Assembly: GCA_905480645.1 (NCBI GenBank)
Contig: CAJQRC010000010.1
Location: 124,001-188,000 of the forward strand
Direction of reading: 5' to 3'
DNA: 64,000 bases
Origin: an uncultured Tateyamaria sp.
Lineage (GTDB): Bacteria; Pseudomonadota; Alphaproteobacteria; Rhodobacterales; Rhodobacteraceae
The notes beneath the pieces are model-generated. The model was not told where the DNA came from and ran no database searches. It was given only the letters and a program-made list of their open reading frames with translations. The translations under genes were made by a program, and so were the position numbers. Numbering within the stretch: position 1 is the first letter of the stretch; every line of letters starts with the position of its first letter. Below are positions 27,141 to 36,915 of this stretch, in pieces.

Positions 27141-27470
27141 ATGTCCAACCTTAACGACAAACTGAGATTAACCGCTTTAGGCAACCGCATACAGGCTATA
27201 AAAAAAGCTAAAGCGCCCAAGCCTAGGGCAAAAGACCACCATTCGCAGGCACATTTAGCTTGGCGTATGGTCATTGAATTAGTAGCCGGTTTGGGCATCG
27301 GATTTGGAATAGGGTTTGGATTAGATGTGCTGTTTGGCACGTCACCTTGGTTGATGATTCTGTTCATATTTCTGGGATTTGCCGCTGGTGTGAAGACGAT
27401 GATGCGCAGTGCTGAAGAAGTTCAAGCGCAACAACAGGCTATTTTGGCCGAAGACAATACTGACCCGTGA
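27141..27470 (+). CDS. atpI: ATP synthase protein I
   Basis: AtpI is a small membrane protein that assists assembly of the c-ring and Mg transport for the FoF1 complex. The 109 residues have a basic N-terminal third and two membrane segments (about 48-68, GLGIGFGIGFGLDVLFG, and 73-90). A GGGGAA Shine-Dalgarno precedes the ATG. It heads the operon atpI-B-E-F'-F; the F1 genes are not in the window, as usual where Fo and F1 operons are separate in alphaproteobacteria. Confidence 0.9.
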   Translation: MSNLNDKLRLTALGNRIQAIKKAKAPKPRAKDHHSQAHLAWRMVIELVAGLGIGFGIGFGLDVLFGTSPWLMILFIFLGFAAGVKTMMRSAEEVQAQQQAILAEDNTDP

Positions 27471-27497
27471 GGGTCGAATTGAGACGGAGATAGCCTG

Positions 27498-28271
27498 ATG
27501 GCAAATGAAGAGCAAAATAGTGACGGGCTTGAATTCCATCCGATGGATCAGTTCATTGTTAAACCGCTTTTCGGTGAGATTGGTGACCCTGTACATATTT
27601 ACACAGTGACCAATGTAACACTCTGGTTAGCGATCACAGTTTTGGCGGTTATTGGTTTGCTGGTAATGACAACCACCAAGCGATCCGTAATTCCATCTAG
27701 AGGACAGGCCGTCGCTGAAATGGCTTACGGTTTTGTTTACAAGATGGTGGAGGATGTTACTGGCAAAGATGGGGTCAAATATTTTCCATACATAATGACG
27801 CTTTTCGTTTTTATCCTCTGCGCGAATTTTCTTGGTTTGATTCCAATGGCTTTTACAACAACGTCTCACATTGCCGTCACAGCGGTTATGGGTTTTGGTG
27901 TATTTTTTGCTGTTACCATACTCGGGTTTTTAAAAAATGGTTCTTCGTTTTTGAGTCTTTTTTGGGTGTCAAGCGCACCTCTTGCTCTACGACCGATATT
28001 GGCAATTATAGAATTAATTTCTTATTTTGTACGGCCTGTTAGTCATTCTATACGACTAGCAGGTAACATGATGGCTGGCCATGCGGTTCTTAAGGTTTTT
28101 GCTGGCTTTGCTCAAGTCTCTGGTGGGATGGCATTGCTGATAGTACCAGTATCCATACTCGGAGTTGTAGCAGTATACGCGCTCGAAGTTTTGGTATCGT
28201 TTATCCAAGCATACGTATTTACAATTTTAACTTGCGTGTATTTGAAAGACGCATTGCATCCTCATCACTAA
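27498..28271 (+). CDS. atpB: ATP synthase Fo subunit a
   Basis: Subunit a provides the proton half-channels next to the c-ring in the inner membrane. The 257 residues have five to six membrane spans. The essential arginine is R186 within [12 protein letters not shown], and the conserved C-terminal [20 protein letters not shown] is present. The ATG is preceded by GAGACGGAGA. It is 27 bases after atpI. Confidence 0.97.
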   Translation: MANEEQNSDGLEFHPMDQFIVKPLFGEIGDPVHIYTVTNVTLWLAITVLAVIGLLVMTTTKRSVIPSRGQAVAEMAYGFVYKMVEDVTGKDGVKYFPYIMTLFVFILCANFLGLIPMAFTTTSHIAVTAVMGFGVFFAVTILGFLKNGSSFLSLFWVSSAPLALRPILAIIELISYFVRPVSHSIRLAGNMMAGHAVLKVFAGFAQVSGGMALLIVPVSILGVVAVYALEVLVSFIQAYVFTILTCVYLKDALHPHH

Positions 28272-28337
28272 ACAACACAGTGGCATGTTCTAGCTGCTAA
28301 ATAATCAACATTAATTCCATCGTAAGGAGACAAAGTC

Positions 28338-28574
28338 ATGGAAGGTAATATCGCAGAAATGGGTCAATTTATCGGCGCAGGTCTAGCAGCTATAGGCTCA
28401 GGAGCCGCTGCTATTGGTGTGGGCCATGTCGCTGGTAATTTTCTAGCAGGTGCATTGCGCAACCCTTCAGCTGCCGCAGGTCAAACTGCAACACTGTTTA
28501 TTGGTATAGCTTTTGCAGAAGCCCTAGGAATTTTTTCATTCCTCGTCGCGCTTCTTTTGATGTTTGCCGTCTAG
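28338..28574 (+). CDS. atpE: ATP synthase Fo subunit c
   Basis: This is the proteolipid forming the rotor ring: 78 residues, two helices joined by the ARNP-type polar loop ([11 protein letters not shown]). The proton-carrying carboxylate is Glu61 in FAEALGIF. Gly/Ala repeats in the first helix ([17 protein letters not shown]) allow tight ring packing. AAGGAGA lies just upstream of the ATG, a strong site fitting the high copy number of c. Confidence 0.97.
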   Translation: MEGNIAEMGQFIGAGLAAIGSGAAAIGVGHVAGNFLAGALRNPSAAAGQTATLFIGIAFAEALGIFSFLVALLLMFAV

Positions 28575-28684
28575 ATCCTTTGGATCAAATTCCTTGCGAT
28601 TGGGCAGCGGAAATTTCATTCACTGCCCAACCCAATGTTAAGCATTTTGTCCGGTTATTGGGCTAGTTTAGGAAAGCTAACAAT

Positions 28685-29230
28685 ATGGCAAATAAAACAA
28701 ATGTAGCTGGTGAAGTTGCGCTTGGAGTTCCGCCGGGTATGCCTCAACTCGATCTTGGGACATTCGATAATCAAATCTTTTGGCTGCTGATCACGCTGGT
28801 CGTGATTTATCTTGTGTTATCGCGAGTGGCGCTTCCCAGAATTGCTGCAATCTTGGCCGAGCGACATGGAACCATTACAAATGATGTGGCGGCGGCTGAA
28901 GAATTGAAAGCTAGGGCTGAATCTGCCGCGGCAGTGCATGAGAAAGCTTTGGTAGATGCTCGAGCCGAGGCCCAGCGAATTGCAGCAGAAACCAAAAAAG
29001 TTATCCAAGCCGAATTGGAAACTGCCATTGCAAAAGCTGATATAAAGATTGCTGCACGGACAGCAGAGAGTGAGAAAATAATTGTGGATATTCGTGCGGG
29101 TTCGATGGATGCCGTTACCGAAGTGGCTAAGGATACAGCCAAAGAAATTGTAAAAATGATGGGTGGTAAGGCTGACGCCAGAAGCATTAAATTGGCGGTG
29201 TCCGCAGAGATGAAAGGTTCGGCCAGATGA
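28685..29230 (+). CDS. atpG: ATP synthase Fo subunit b'
   Basis: The b' subunit forms the peripheral stalk as a heterodimer with b, a feature of photosynthetic and many alphaproteobacterial enzymes. The 181 residues have one membrane segment (about 29-47, [19 protein letters not shown]) followed by a long Ala/Glu/Lys coiled coil. A 25-residue soluble N-terminus precedes the helix. Its TGA overlaps the ATG of the next gene (ATGA). Confidence 0.93.
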   Translation: MANKTNVAGEVALGVPPGMPQLDLGTFDNQIFWLLITLVVIYLVLSRVALPRIAAILAERHGTITNDVAAAEELKARAESAAAVHEKALVDARAEAQRIAAETKKVIQAELETAIAKADIKIAARTAESEKIIVDIRAGSMDAVTEVAKDTAKEIVKMMGGKADARSIKLAVSAEMKGSAR

Positions 29231-29793
29231 AAACGAAAATTCTTGCTGCCATATTTGTTGCGTTGTTTTCAGCTTCACCCGCTTTCGCAGCAAAAGGCCC
29301 TTTCTTGAGTTTTTCCAACACAGACTTTGTTGTGTTGTTAGCATTTATAATATTTTTGGCAGTTTTAGTATATTTTAAAGTGCCAGGGATGTTGGCTAAA
29401 ATACTCGATGATAGGTCACTAGCTATCAAGTCAGAGTTAGAAGAGGCACGGGCCTTACGAGAAGAGGCGCAAAGTTTACTGGCTTCATATGAGCGAAGGA
29501 ACAAAGAGGTTCAAGATCAAACTGATCGCATTGTTGCTCAGGCTAAGGCCGATGCTGAAGCTACAGCGGAGCAGGCCCGTATTGATCTTAGTGCTTCTGT
29601 TGAACGCAGGATCATTGCTGCGGAGGAACAGATAGTCTCAGCGCAATCAAAGGCTGTTAAAGAAGTGCGTGATAGGGCGATCTCTGTAGCTGTTACTGCG
29701 GCGCGTGATGTTATTAAAAACCAAATGACTGCGGCTAATGCAAATTCCTTAATTGATAATGCAATCGCAGAGGTGGATGCCAAACTGCATTAA
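29227..29793 (+). CDS. atpF: ATP synthase Fo subunit b
   Basis: Subunit b is the partner of b' in the peripheral stalk. It is 188 residues: a hydrophobic N-terminus that looks like a cleavable signal (about 4-20, ending SPAFAA), a second membrane helix (about 34-55, [20 protein letters not shown]), then a charged coiled coil. It overlaps the preceding gene by four bases, consistent with 1:1 production. Last gene of the Fo operon. Confidence 0.94.
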   Translation: MKTKILAAIFVALFSASPAFAAKGPFLSFSNTDFVVLLAFIIFLAVLVYFKVPGMLAKILDDRSLAIKSELEEARALREEAQSLLASYERRNKEVQDQTDRIVAQAKADAEATAEQARIDLSASVERRIIAAEEQIVSAQSKAVKEVRDRAISVAVTAARDVIKNQMTAANANSLIDNAIAEVDAKLH

Positions 29794-29912
29794 CTGTAGT
29801 CAGGTTAAGGTGTTTGCATCTGAATTTTTTTGTTACGTCTTTTTCAAAGGCGCTTCTGTTTTCTCATAGAAGATCTTTTTGGTCTTATTAAAAGAAACTA
29901 AAAGCTGTAGAT

Positions 29913-30689
29913 TTATTGATCTAGCCGAGTCGTTTCTTGGTCTAGACGTTGTAGTGCTATTTCCTCATTTTGGTCAGCATTCATTTGATTACGAAGTGAG
30001 TATTCTATATAATCCAGATGGTCGTGAATTGCGGTACGCGCTGCATTAGGGTTGCGGTCCTGCAGAGCATGGTTAATTACTCTATGTTGATCTAACAGAG
30101 CTTTTCGAGTGATGCGCTGTTTAAACATTATTTGGCGATTATAGAATACGCCCTCCCGCAATAACTCGAACATTGAACGCATCATATGAAGCATGATAAC
30201 ATTGTGACTAGCTTCGATAATCGCCATATGAAACTGCGCATCAAGTTTAGCGTCTTCGTCAGGCGATCTATTTGGATGTACGCTATCCATTTTTTTAAAT
30301 ATGGTATTAATTAGTGTTAAGTCTGTGTCTGAAGCCATTTTGCTGGCACGTTCGGCGGCCAAGCCTTCTATATCCCGTCTAAAACTCAAATAATCAAATA
30401 CTGCATCTTTGTGTCGACGAAAAAGTTTTGTGAGTGCCGGTGAAAACGCTGAGCCAAGTACATCTGCAACAAATATTCCTGCTCCGGCACGTGTGGTCAA
30501 TAAGCCAGAATTCTGCAGGGATCCAATTGCGTCGCGAAGGGATGGCCGTGATACACCCATGCGGTCGGCAAGTTCTCGTTCTGATGGTAGGCGTTCGCTT
30601 GGCCTTAGGATACCTCGCAATATTAATTGCTCTATTTGATGCACTACCGCAGAAGAAATTTTTTCAGGTTGTACAGGGCGAAAAGGCAT
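29913..30689 (-). CDS. GntR-family regulator, FadR/PdhR subfamily
   Basis: This DNA-binding regulator has an N-terminal winged helix (LRPSERLPSERELADRMGVSRPSLRDAI, about residues 29-56) and a C-terminal FCD ligand domain with FRRDIEGLAAERAS and DAQFHMAIIEASHN. It is 258 residues from ATG 30689, which has AAGGAG seven bases upstream; an in-frame start at 30746 is unsupported. The closest types respond to small organic acids such as pyruvate or lactate. No target gene is adjacent, so the regulon is unknown. It converges on atpF. Confidence 0.85.
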   Translation of the reverse strand: MPFRPVQPEKISSAVVHQIEQLILRGILRPSERLPSERELADRMGVSRPSLRDAIGSLQNSGLLTTRAGAGIFVADVLGSAFSPALTKLFRRHKDAVFDYLSFRRDIEGLAAERASKMASDTDLTLINTIFKKMDSVHPNRSPDEDAKLDAQFHMAIIEASHNVIMLHMMRSMFELLREGVFYNRQIMFKQRITRKALLDQHRVINHALQDRNPNAARTAIHDHLDYIEYSLRNQMNADQNEEIALQRLDQETTRLDQ

Positions 30690-31237
30690 ATCAACTCCTT
30701 CTGGAATCGGCAATATTATATGACCAATAGATTTCGAATACAACAAATCCCTGTCAAATGCGTAAGTGTCGTTACTCTGTTAATTGGCTGTTTTTGAATC
30801 ATGTAAGGTTGCTTATTTCCCTGATTTTTGATCACGCCTATACACATCAAACTTGAACAAGCGATTTAAGATAATTTAATCTAAATCTCGCCTAAAAGGG
30901 TAATGACTTTGTCATAGAATGTCTTGATGGAAAACGCTGGTTCGTTGTTATATGTCCTCGAAGAGTATTCGGGTGATGCAGATAATAGCTCGATGCAGTC
31001 TCGTTATAATTAGTAGAAAATAATATTATTTTTAAGTAATTTCATTGGTTCTATTACAGGGTAACAAGCTTGAGTTTGTTCTTTTTTCAAGTAAACAGTT
31101 TACCAATTAAAGTAATTAAAGGCCGCAAAATCTCGTGGATGACCTGTCGCCATCCACAATAAGTGGTGCATAAGCATTGACAGGCCTGTGATGACGCGGT
31201 CAAATTAGACGGCAAGTTATAATTGGGGCAACAGATT
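30690..31237. other. Regulator-smc intergenic region with short palindromes
   Basis: No gene is visible. The smc-proximal part holds three symmetric elements: GTAAACAGTTTAC (31091-31103), a hairpin GTGGATG/CATCCAC (31135-31157) and ACAGGCCTGT (31180-31189). The last overlaps a TTGACA (31177-31182) that could be the -35 box of an smc promoter, though the matching -10 is weak. Confidence 0.4.
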
Positions 31238-34200
31238 TTGCGCTTTTCTAAACTTAAACTTACAGGCTTTAAATCCTTTGTTGATCCAACGGATCTGATC
31301 ATTGCAGATGGATTGACAGGTATAGTTGGACCCAATGGTTGTGGTAAGTCGAATTTACTTGAAGCGTTACGGTGGGTAATGGGTGAAAATCGACCTACTG
31401 CAATGCGTGGTGGTGGCATGGAAGACGTCATATTTGCAGGTGCTGCCACGCGTCCAGCACGTAATTTTGCTGAAGTCAGTCTGTACTTAGATAATTCTGA
31501 ACGTTTAGCCCCTACTGGATTTAATGAGCTTGATTCAATAGATATCGTTCGCCGTATCACTCGTGACGTTGGAAGTGCTTATAAAACAAATGGTAAGGAT
31601 GTGCGAGCGCGTGATGTTCAAATGCTCTTTGCCGATGCGTCTACTGGGGCGCACAGCCCTGCGCTCGTTCGACAAGGTCAGATTGCCGAATTAATCAATG
31701 CAAAACCTAAGAATCGTCGCCGTATTTTGGAAGAAGCAGCTGGGATTTCTGGTATTTATCAACGCCGACATGAAGCCGAATTGAAGCTTAATGCGACTGA
31801 ACAAAACCTAGCTCGTATTGATGATGTGGTTGAACAATTGGCATCTCAGTTGTTGCAATTAGCTCGTCAGGTTAGACAGGCGCTGCGATACCGTGAGATC
31901 GGTGAAGGCTTACGTAGTGTAGAAGGGCAGTTGCTGTATCGTCGTTGGCACGAGGCAGATACTACGAAATCAAGAATAGAACGAGAGTTGATCGAATGCA
32001 CATCCAGTACCGTTCAGGCAGAGGCAGCAGTGCGTAGTTCGGTGAAAGTGCGCGAAACTGCAGAAGGAGCTTTGCCAGCTCTGAGAGAAGAAGATGCGAT
32101 TGCAGCAGCTGTTACGCAAAGGCTATTTGTGCAACGTGATACTCTGAGTGATCAAGAAGTTCAGGCTATTCAACTGATCGAAACATTAACTCAGCGGGTT
32201 GCTCAATTGATACTTGATATCGATCGAGAAGGTGGATTGAACCGCGATGCCGCAGAGACTGTTGCACGATTAGAATGGGAAGCCAAAGAAATTGCTAAAG
32301 CAAGTGAGGGCCACATCGAAAAATTGGCAGATGCTACTGGATCTGCTAAAGAGGCAAAACAAGTTTTACAAGATCGTGAAATTGATCTGTCAGAAAAAAC
32401 AGAAGATGTCGCCCGCTTGGCTGCTCGCCATAGTTCTGCACAGCGGTTGCTTGAAGATAATCGTAAAATTCAGATAAATTCTGATGCAGAAGCAGAAAAA
32501 GCTGGCGCAGCGGTAGTTTCCAGTCAATCTACTTTAGATCAAGCTGAATTAGATTTTGAAATTGCTCGTAGGACAGAAGAGCAGGCTGAGGCAGCAGCGC
32601 AAACTGCCGAGGTGAGTTTTGTTTTGGCTGAGGATGCGCGGGCAGAAACACAGTCTCTTGAAGCTGATGCCCGTGCTGAAAGATCTGAAGCTGAAGGAGA
32701 GATGAATGCTTTACGGGCCGAAGCAGGAGCTTTAGCAAAGCTTGTTACCAGAGAAACGTCCGAAGATGGCCAGATATTGGATCGGCTGCAGGTTGAACAC
32801 GGATTTGAAAAAGCTCTTGGTGCAGCTCTTGCTGATGATTTGCGAGCGCCAGAAGTTGATGCAGACGGCCCATCTGGTTGGACGGTTTTGAGACCATATG
32901 ATGACGAACAATCACTGCCGAAGGGCGTAACACCGCTGACGCAGCATTTATCAGTTCCTGATGTTTTGGCTCGTCGAATGAGCCAGATAGGTTTGGTAGA
33001 TTCTGATGATGCGCAACGTTTACAATCATCATTAAAGCCTGGCCAACGCCTTGTTTCTCTCGAAGGTGACCTTTGGAGATGGGATGGTTTTCGCGCCTGG
33101 GCCGAGGATGCTCCTAGTTCTGCCGCGCTCCGCTTACAACAGCTAAACCGTTTGGAAGAACTCAAACAGTCTTTAGAACGTGCAACTGCTCGTGCTGATG
33201 GGGCTAGACAAGCTCATGAGACGCTTACTGTCCGTTTGTCTGATTTGGCAGATGCTGATAAGCAGGCGCGCTTTGCGCGGCGCGAAGCTGATCGGTTGTT
33301 AGCTGAAGCTGCACGTTCTTTAAGCCGGGTAGAGGCTGATCGCAATTTGGCAGTTGGGCGGCTAAAATCTCTTGGGTTGGCTGTCACGCGGCATGAAGAG
33401 GATGCTATGGCTGCACGCGCTAGAGTAAAAGAGGCAGATAGCGCTTTGGATGAACTGCCAAACCTGGATACTGCGCGTACAGAGATAGAAGACCTACGCA
33501 TGACTGTCGAAGCGGCACGTATTACGATGATGACCCGTCGGTCCACCCATGATGATCTTTGCCGGACTGGAGAATCTCGAATTAAGCGTGCTCAGGAAAT
33601 TAAGACAGAAGTCAGTGGGTGGAAGCACCGTAGTCTTACTGCTGAAAAAAGAATGGCTGAACTGACAGAGCGTAAAGAAACTTCAGAGGTCGAATTAGTT
33701 GCTGCTCAGGCTTTACCTGCCGAGCTTGCGGAGCGACGTGAAACTCTTTCGTATGAGATAAAAGTTGCGGAGTTACGGAAAGCGCAAGTCTCTGATGCAC
33801 TTTCTAAGGCTGAGGGCGCGTTGCGTGATGCGACTTATGCTGAGCGTGAAAATGAACGCTTCGCTTCAGAAGCGCGCGAAGCGCGTGCCCGATCTGACGC
33901 TAAAATGGAAGCGGCGCATGAGACTGTTACGCATGCTGCTGAACGTATCGCAGATGAGCATCAAAAAACACCAAACCAACTGCTGACTTTATTGGGTGTA
34001 ACGCTGGATGTAATACCTGAGATGGAGGAGTTGGAAGTAGAAGTAAATCGTTTGAAACGTCAGCGAGATGCACTTGGGGCGGTGAACTTACGCGCTGAGG
34101 AAGATGCCAAGGAAGTTCAGAAAGAACATGATGCATTGGTGTCTGAAAAATCTGATCTTGAAGAAGCAATAAAGACTTTGCGTAGTGGTATTGCCGGCCT

Positions 34201-34693
34201 AAACCGAGAAGGTCGTGAGCGATTATTGACTGCATTTGAACAAGTAAACTCTAACTTCGCCCTTTTGTTTACCCACTTGTTTGGTGGTGGTGAAGCTAAT
34301 TTAGTCATGGTTGAGAGTGATGATCCGCTGGAAGCTGGATTGGAAATAATGTGTCAGCCACCGGGAAAAAAATTGTCGACATTAAGCTTACTGTCTGGTG
34401 GAGAGCAAACACTTACAGCAATGGCATTAATTTTTGCGGTGTTCTTGGCTAACCCTGCCCCAATATGTGTTTTGGATGAAGTTGACGCTCCGTTAGACGA
34501 TGCTAACGTTACACGATTTTGCGATCTGTTGGATGAGATGTGCCGTAGGACAGACACTCGCTTCCTAATAATTACGCACCACGCAGTGACAATGGCACGG
34601 ATGAATCGTTTGTTTGGCGTGACTATGGCTGAGCAAGGCGTTAGTCAATTGGTATCAGTTGATTTAAAGAATGCCGAAACTTTGGTCGCGTGA
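31238..34693 (+). CDS. smc: Chromosome segregation protein SMC
   Basis: SMC is the long coiled-coil ATPase that compacts and resolves the chromosome with ScpA/ScpB. I choose TTG 31238, giving MRFSKLKLTGFKSF, the usual family start, with GGGG nine bases ahead; an in-frame TTG at 31223 adds five residues. The product is about 1151 residues. Walker A is GPNGCGKSN at 31-39, the signature motif SLLSGGEQTLTA and Walker B VLDEVDAPLDDAN lie near the C-terminus. Long Ala/Glu/Arg coiled coils flank a central hinge region. The scp genes are not adjacent. Confidence 0.95.
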   Translation: MRFSKLKLTGFKSFVDPTDLIIADGLTGIVGPNGCGKSNLLEALRWVMGENRPTAMRGGGMEDVIFAGAATRPARNFAEVSLYLDNSERLAPTGFNELDSIDIVRRITRDVGSAYKTNGKDVRARDVQMLFADASTGAHSPALVRQGQIAELINAKPKNRRRILEEAAGISGIYQRRHEAELKLNATEQNLARIDDVVEQLASQLLQLARQVRQALRYREIGEGLRSVEGQLLYRRWHEADTTKSRIERELIECTSSTVQAEAAVRSSVKVRETAEGALPALREEDAIAAAVTQRLFVQRDTLSDQEVQAIQLIETLTQRVAQLILDIDREGGLNRDAAETVARLEWEAKEIAKASEGHIEKLADATGSAKEAKQVLQDREIDLSEKTEDVARLAARHSSAQRLLEDNRKIQINSDAEAEKAGAAVVSSQSTLDQAELDFEIARRTEEQAEAAAQTAEVSFVLAEDARAETQSLEADARAERSEAEGEMNALRAEAGALAKLVTRETSEDGQILDRLQVEHGFEKALGAALADDLRAPEVDADGPSGWTVLRPYDDEQSLPKGVTPLTQHLSVPDVLARRMSQIGLVDSDDAQRLQSSLKPGQRLVSLEGDLWRWDGFRAWAEDAPSSAALRLQQLNRLEELKQSLERATARADGARQAHETLTVRLSDLADADKQARFARREADRLLAEAARSLSRVEADRNLAVGRLKSLGLAVTRHEEDAMAARARVKEADSALDELPNLDTARTEIEDLRMTVEAARITMMTRRSTHDDLCRTGESRIKRAQEIKTEVSGWKHRSLTAEKRMAELTERKETSEVELVAAQALPAELAERRETLSYEIKVAELRKAQVSDALSKAEGALRDATYAERENERFASEAREARARSDAKMEAAHETVTHAAERIADEHQKTPNQLLTLLGVTLDVIPEMEELEVEVNRLKRQRDALGAVNLRAEEDAKEVQKEHDALVSEKSDLEEAIKTLRSGIAGLNREGRERLLTAFEQVNSNFALLFTHLFGGGEANLVMVESDDPLEAGLEIMCQPPGKKLSTLSLLSGGEQTLTAMALIFAVFLANPAPICVLDEVDAPLDDANVTRFCDLLDEMCRRTDTRFLIITHHAVTMARMNRLFGVTMAEQGVSQLVSVDLKNAETLVA

Positions 34694-34813
34694 ATTATAA
34701 TGAACAGGTTATTCGGGCTGAAATTTTATTCTTAGGTTTGGCGACTGAATTGCTAATATGCATTAACTTGTAATACTAACATTTTTGAATTCTTTTAGTG
34801 TAGTGTGGTAACA

Positions 34814-35986
34814 CTAAAACTTGTAAAGTAATTCTTCCGTAGGCCAAGCATCAGCTGGCAGGCCACGCTTACCTTGTTCAGCTTGTACGGCACCGCGTGT
34901 GCCGGCCCCTAGAATACCGTCTATTTTTCCAACATTGTAGCCACGTAATTGCAACTCACGTTGTAACTGTTTCATCTGAGTAGTGCTTAAACCTTTGGCT
35001 GGATTACCAAGCTGATACTTTGGTGCGCCTGCGAGACGCGTGGCAAAATACGCGGCGGTAAGGACGTATGTAAAAGATTGATTCCATTCGAAGTAGACGT
35101 CAAAATTTGGGTATGCCAAAAATGCTGGTCCTTTATGACCCTCTGGTAGAATCAATGCTGCTGGAAGGTTAGCCAATTGTCCCTGTCGTGCTTGAACACC
35201 CATTTTTTGCCATTCAGAAATTGGCAGTTTTACGCTGATACCACTTAAACCCCAATCCATGTCTGTTGGTACAGTGACTTCCTGCAGCCATGGTTCATTC
35301 TTACGCCAACCCAATTGTTGTAGCATTTTGCCTCCTGACATAAGGGCGTCAGGTGCGGAAGTTTTAAGCCGAACAGAACCGTCTCCATCCCCATCGACAC
35401 CATTATACAGTATGTCCTCAGGAAGCATTTGTACCATGCCAATCTCACCTGCCCAAGCGCCTGTTGTCGTCCGTGGGTCAAAATCTCCAGTGCTGTAGAG
35501 CTCTATAGCAGCAAGAGCTTGGCGGCGAAATAAATCTGGGCGGCGACAGTCATGGGCCAATGTCACTAGTGCATTGGCAGTATTGAAATCTCCCTGAAAA
35601 GCACCGTAGTCGGTTTCGAATGCCCAAAAGGCTAAAAGCACATGACGATTGACACCATAGAGTTTTTCGATCCTGTTGAATATTGTCTCATACTCTGTGG
35701 CCTTAGATTGGCCAACTTTCAATCGGTGCTGTGATATTAAACGTCGTGAAAAATCAGTGAAGGGTTTTTGGAATACTCCTTGTGCTTTGTCTGCCCTAAG
35801 CACAGTTTTGTCTTGCTGAACACTTGAAAGGAACATATCGGCCGTCTTTGCACTGATCCCGAGTGAGACAGCTTCTGATTTAAGACCTTCTTTGAATGCT
35901 TTGAATGGTCCTCCACATTGCGCCTCTGTTTTCAGTGGTAAAAGTCCAAGTGTGGCTATCAGGACAAATTGTTTCAGAATATCCAT
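34814..35986 (-). CDS. Lytic murein transglycosylase (MltB family) with peptidoglycan-binding domain
   Basis: This enzyme cleaves the glycan strands of peptidoglycan, making 1,6-anhydro ends. It is 390 residues from ATG 35986, which has GGAGGA five bases upstream; an ATG-like start at 36040 is unsupported. A signal peptide covers about 1-22 (LIATLGLLPLKTEA). The SLT_2 domain includes WAFETDYGAFQG with catalytic Glu124, then MVQMLPEDILYNGVDGDGDG. A peptidoglycan-binding repeat at about 325-390 (LQRELQLRGYNVGKIDGILGAGTRGAVQ) ends it. There is no lipobox, so it is probably soluble. Its start overlaps the end of cobD by 13 bases. Confidence 0.9.
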   Translation of the reverse strand: MDILKQFVLIATLGLLPLKTEAQCGGPFKAFKEGLKSEAVSLGISAKTADMFLSSVQQDKTVLRADKAQGVFQKPFTDFSRRLISQHRLKVGQSKATEYETIFNRIEKLYGVNRHVLLAFWAFETDYGAFQGDFNTANALVTLAHDCRRPDLFRRQALAAIELYSTGDFDPRTTTGAWAGEIGMVQMLPEDILYNGVDGDGDGSVRLKTSAPDALMSGGKMLQQLGWRKNEPWLQEVTVPTDMDWGLSGISVKLPISEWQKMGVQARQGQLANLPAALILPEGHKGPAFLAYPNFDVYFEWNQSFTYVLTAAYFATRLAGAPKYQLGNPAKGLSTTQMKQLQRELQLRGYNVGKIDGILGAGTRGAVQAEQGKRGLPADAWPTEELLYKF

Positions 35987-36915
35987 AAAAGTCCTCCGGC
36001 GAGTATAGTTATCACAAGTCCCAAACCCCAAGCTCTCCAAATCAAAAAAATGGCGGCATCAATGTCCACTGAATCAAGATCATGTCGAGCTTTGCCATTT
36101 AGCCAAGCAAGATCTTGTATTTTTCCATTATAACTCCGGGGTCCAGCCAATGCGATCGAAAGAGAATGAGCCACAGTAGCCTCTGGCCAACCTGCATTTG
36201 GAGATCTGTGACGTACTGCGTCCATGGCTATATAATTCCATTTTTTTGTAGACTGTCCAGCTAAAGCGATGAGTAACGCCGCAATACGTGCAGGTATCCA
36301 GTTTAGAAAATCATCAAGGCGAGCGGTTGCCCATCCAAAGGTTGCATATCGCGTTGTGCGGTAGCCGATCATGCTATCAGCGGTGTTCACTGTTTTGTAG
36401 ACTAAAATCCCTGGAAAACCGGCGATAAGAAACCAAAACGCAGGCGCAATCACACCATCACTAAAATTTTCTGCTAAGCTTTCGATCGCAGCTCGCGCAG
36501 TTTCAGGAGGAGTAAGTTGATTGACATCTCGCCCCACTATTCGGGCCAAAGCTTGGCTGCCTGACATCTCTGACTGGCGCAAGCCATTGCTTACGGCTCG
36601 AACATGGTCGATTAAAGACTTTTGTGCCAACAAAACAGCGACACCCAAGATGGAGACCAGTGGCCCGAGTAAACTAATTATCCAGCCAATTATACCTGCA
36701 CCTGTGACAAGTAATAGGATTGCGATAGTTCCCTCGGGTCTTGCCCCACTAGACTTGTTTAACGCATTATCCAAAGATTCAATGGCACTTCCCATTATTA
36801 CTGCAGGATGCGGAATGCGCGACCAAAGCCAACGTGGTTCACCTGCATATGCATCTAATAATAGTGCAAAGGTAAGTAGTAAAAAAGTAGTCAAGTATCG
36901 CCTCCAGCTTTTCAC
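35974..36915 (-). CDS. cobD: Adenosylcobinamide-phosphate synthase (CobD/CbiB)
   Basis: CobD/CbiB is an integral membrane enzyme that attaches aminopropanol phosphate to cobyric acid late in B12 synthesis. The 313 residues have several membrane spans and family motifs EPRWLWSRIPHPAVIMG, SLAENFSDGVIAPAFW, KTVNTADSMIGY and MDAVRHRSPNAGWPEA. The start is GTG 36915. It is followed with a 13-base overlap by the transglycosylase. The usual partner cobC, often beside it in relatives, is not here; a degenerate region lies upstream instead. Confidence 0.92.
   Translation of the reverse strand: MKSWRRYLTTFLLLTFALLLDAYAGEPRWLWSRIPHPAVIMGSAIESLDNALNKSSGARPEGTIAILLLVTGAGIIGWIISLLGPLVSILGVAVLLAQKSLIDHVRAVSNGLRQSEMSGSQALARIVGRDVNQLTPPETARAAIESLAENFSDGVIAPAFWFLIAGFPGILVYKTVNTADSMIGYRTTRYATFGWATARLDDFLNWIPARIAALLIALAGQSTKKWNYIAMDAVRHRSPNAGWPEATVAHSLSIALAGPRSYNGKIQDLAWLNGKARHDLDSVDIDAAIFLIWRAWGLGLVITILAGGLLWIF

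Noticed and set aside
29840-29895. Weak hairpin CTTCT/AGAAG with T-run after atpF
   Set aside because: Only five pairs with a ten-base loop; too weak to call as a terminator in AT-rich DNA.
30927-31013. 28-codon ORF (MENAGSLLYVLEEYSGDADN...) upstream of smc
   Set aside because: No ribosome binding site and no supporting context; short enough to occur by chance.
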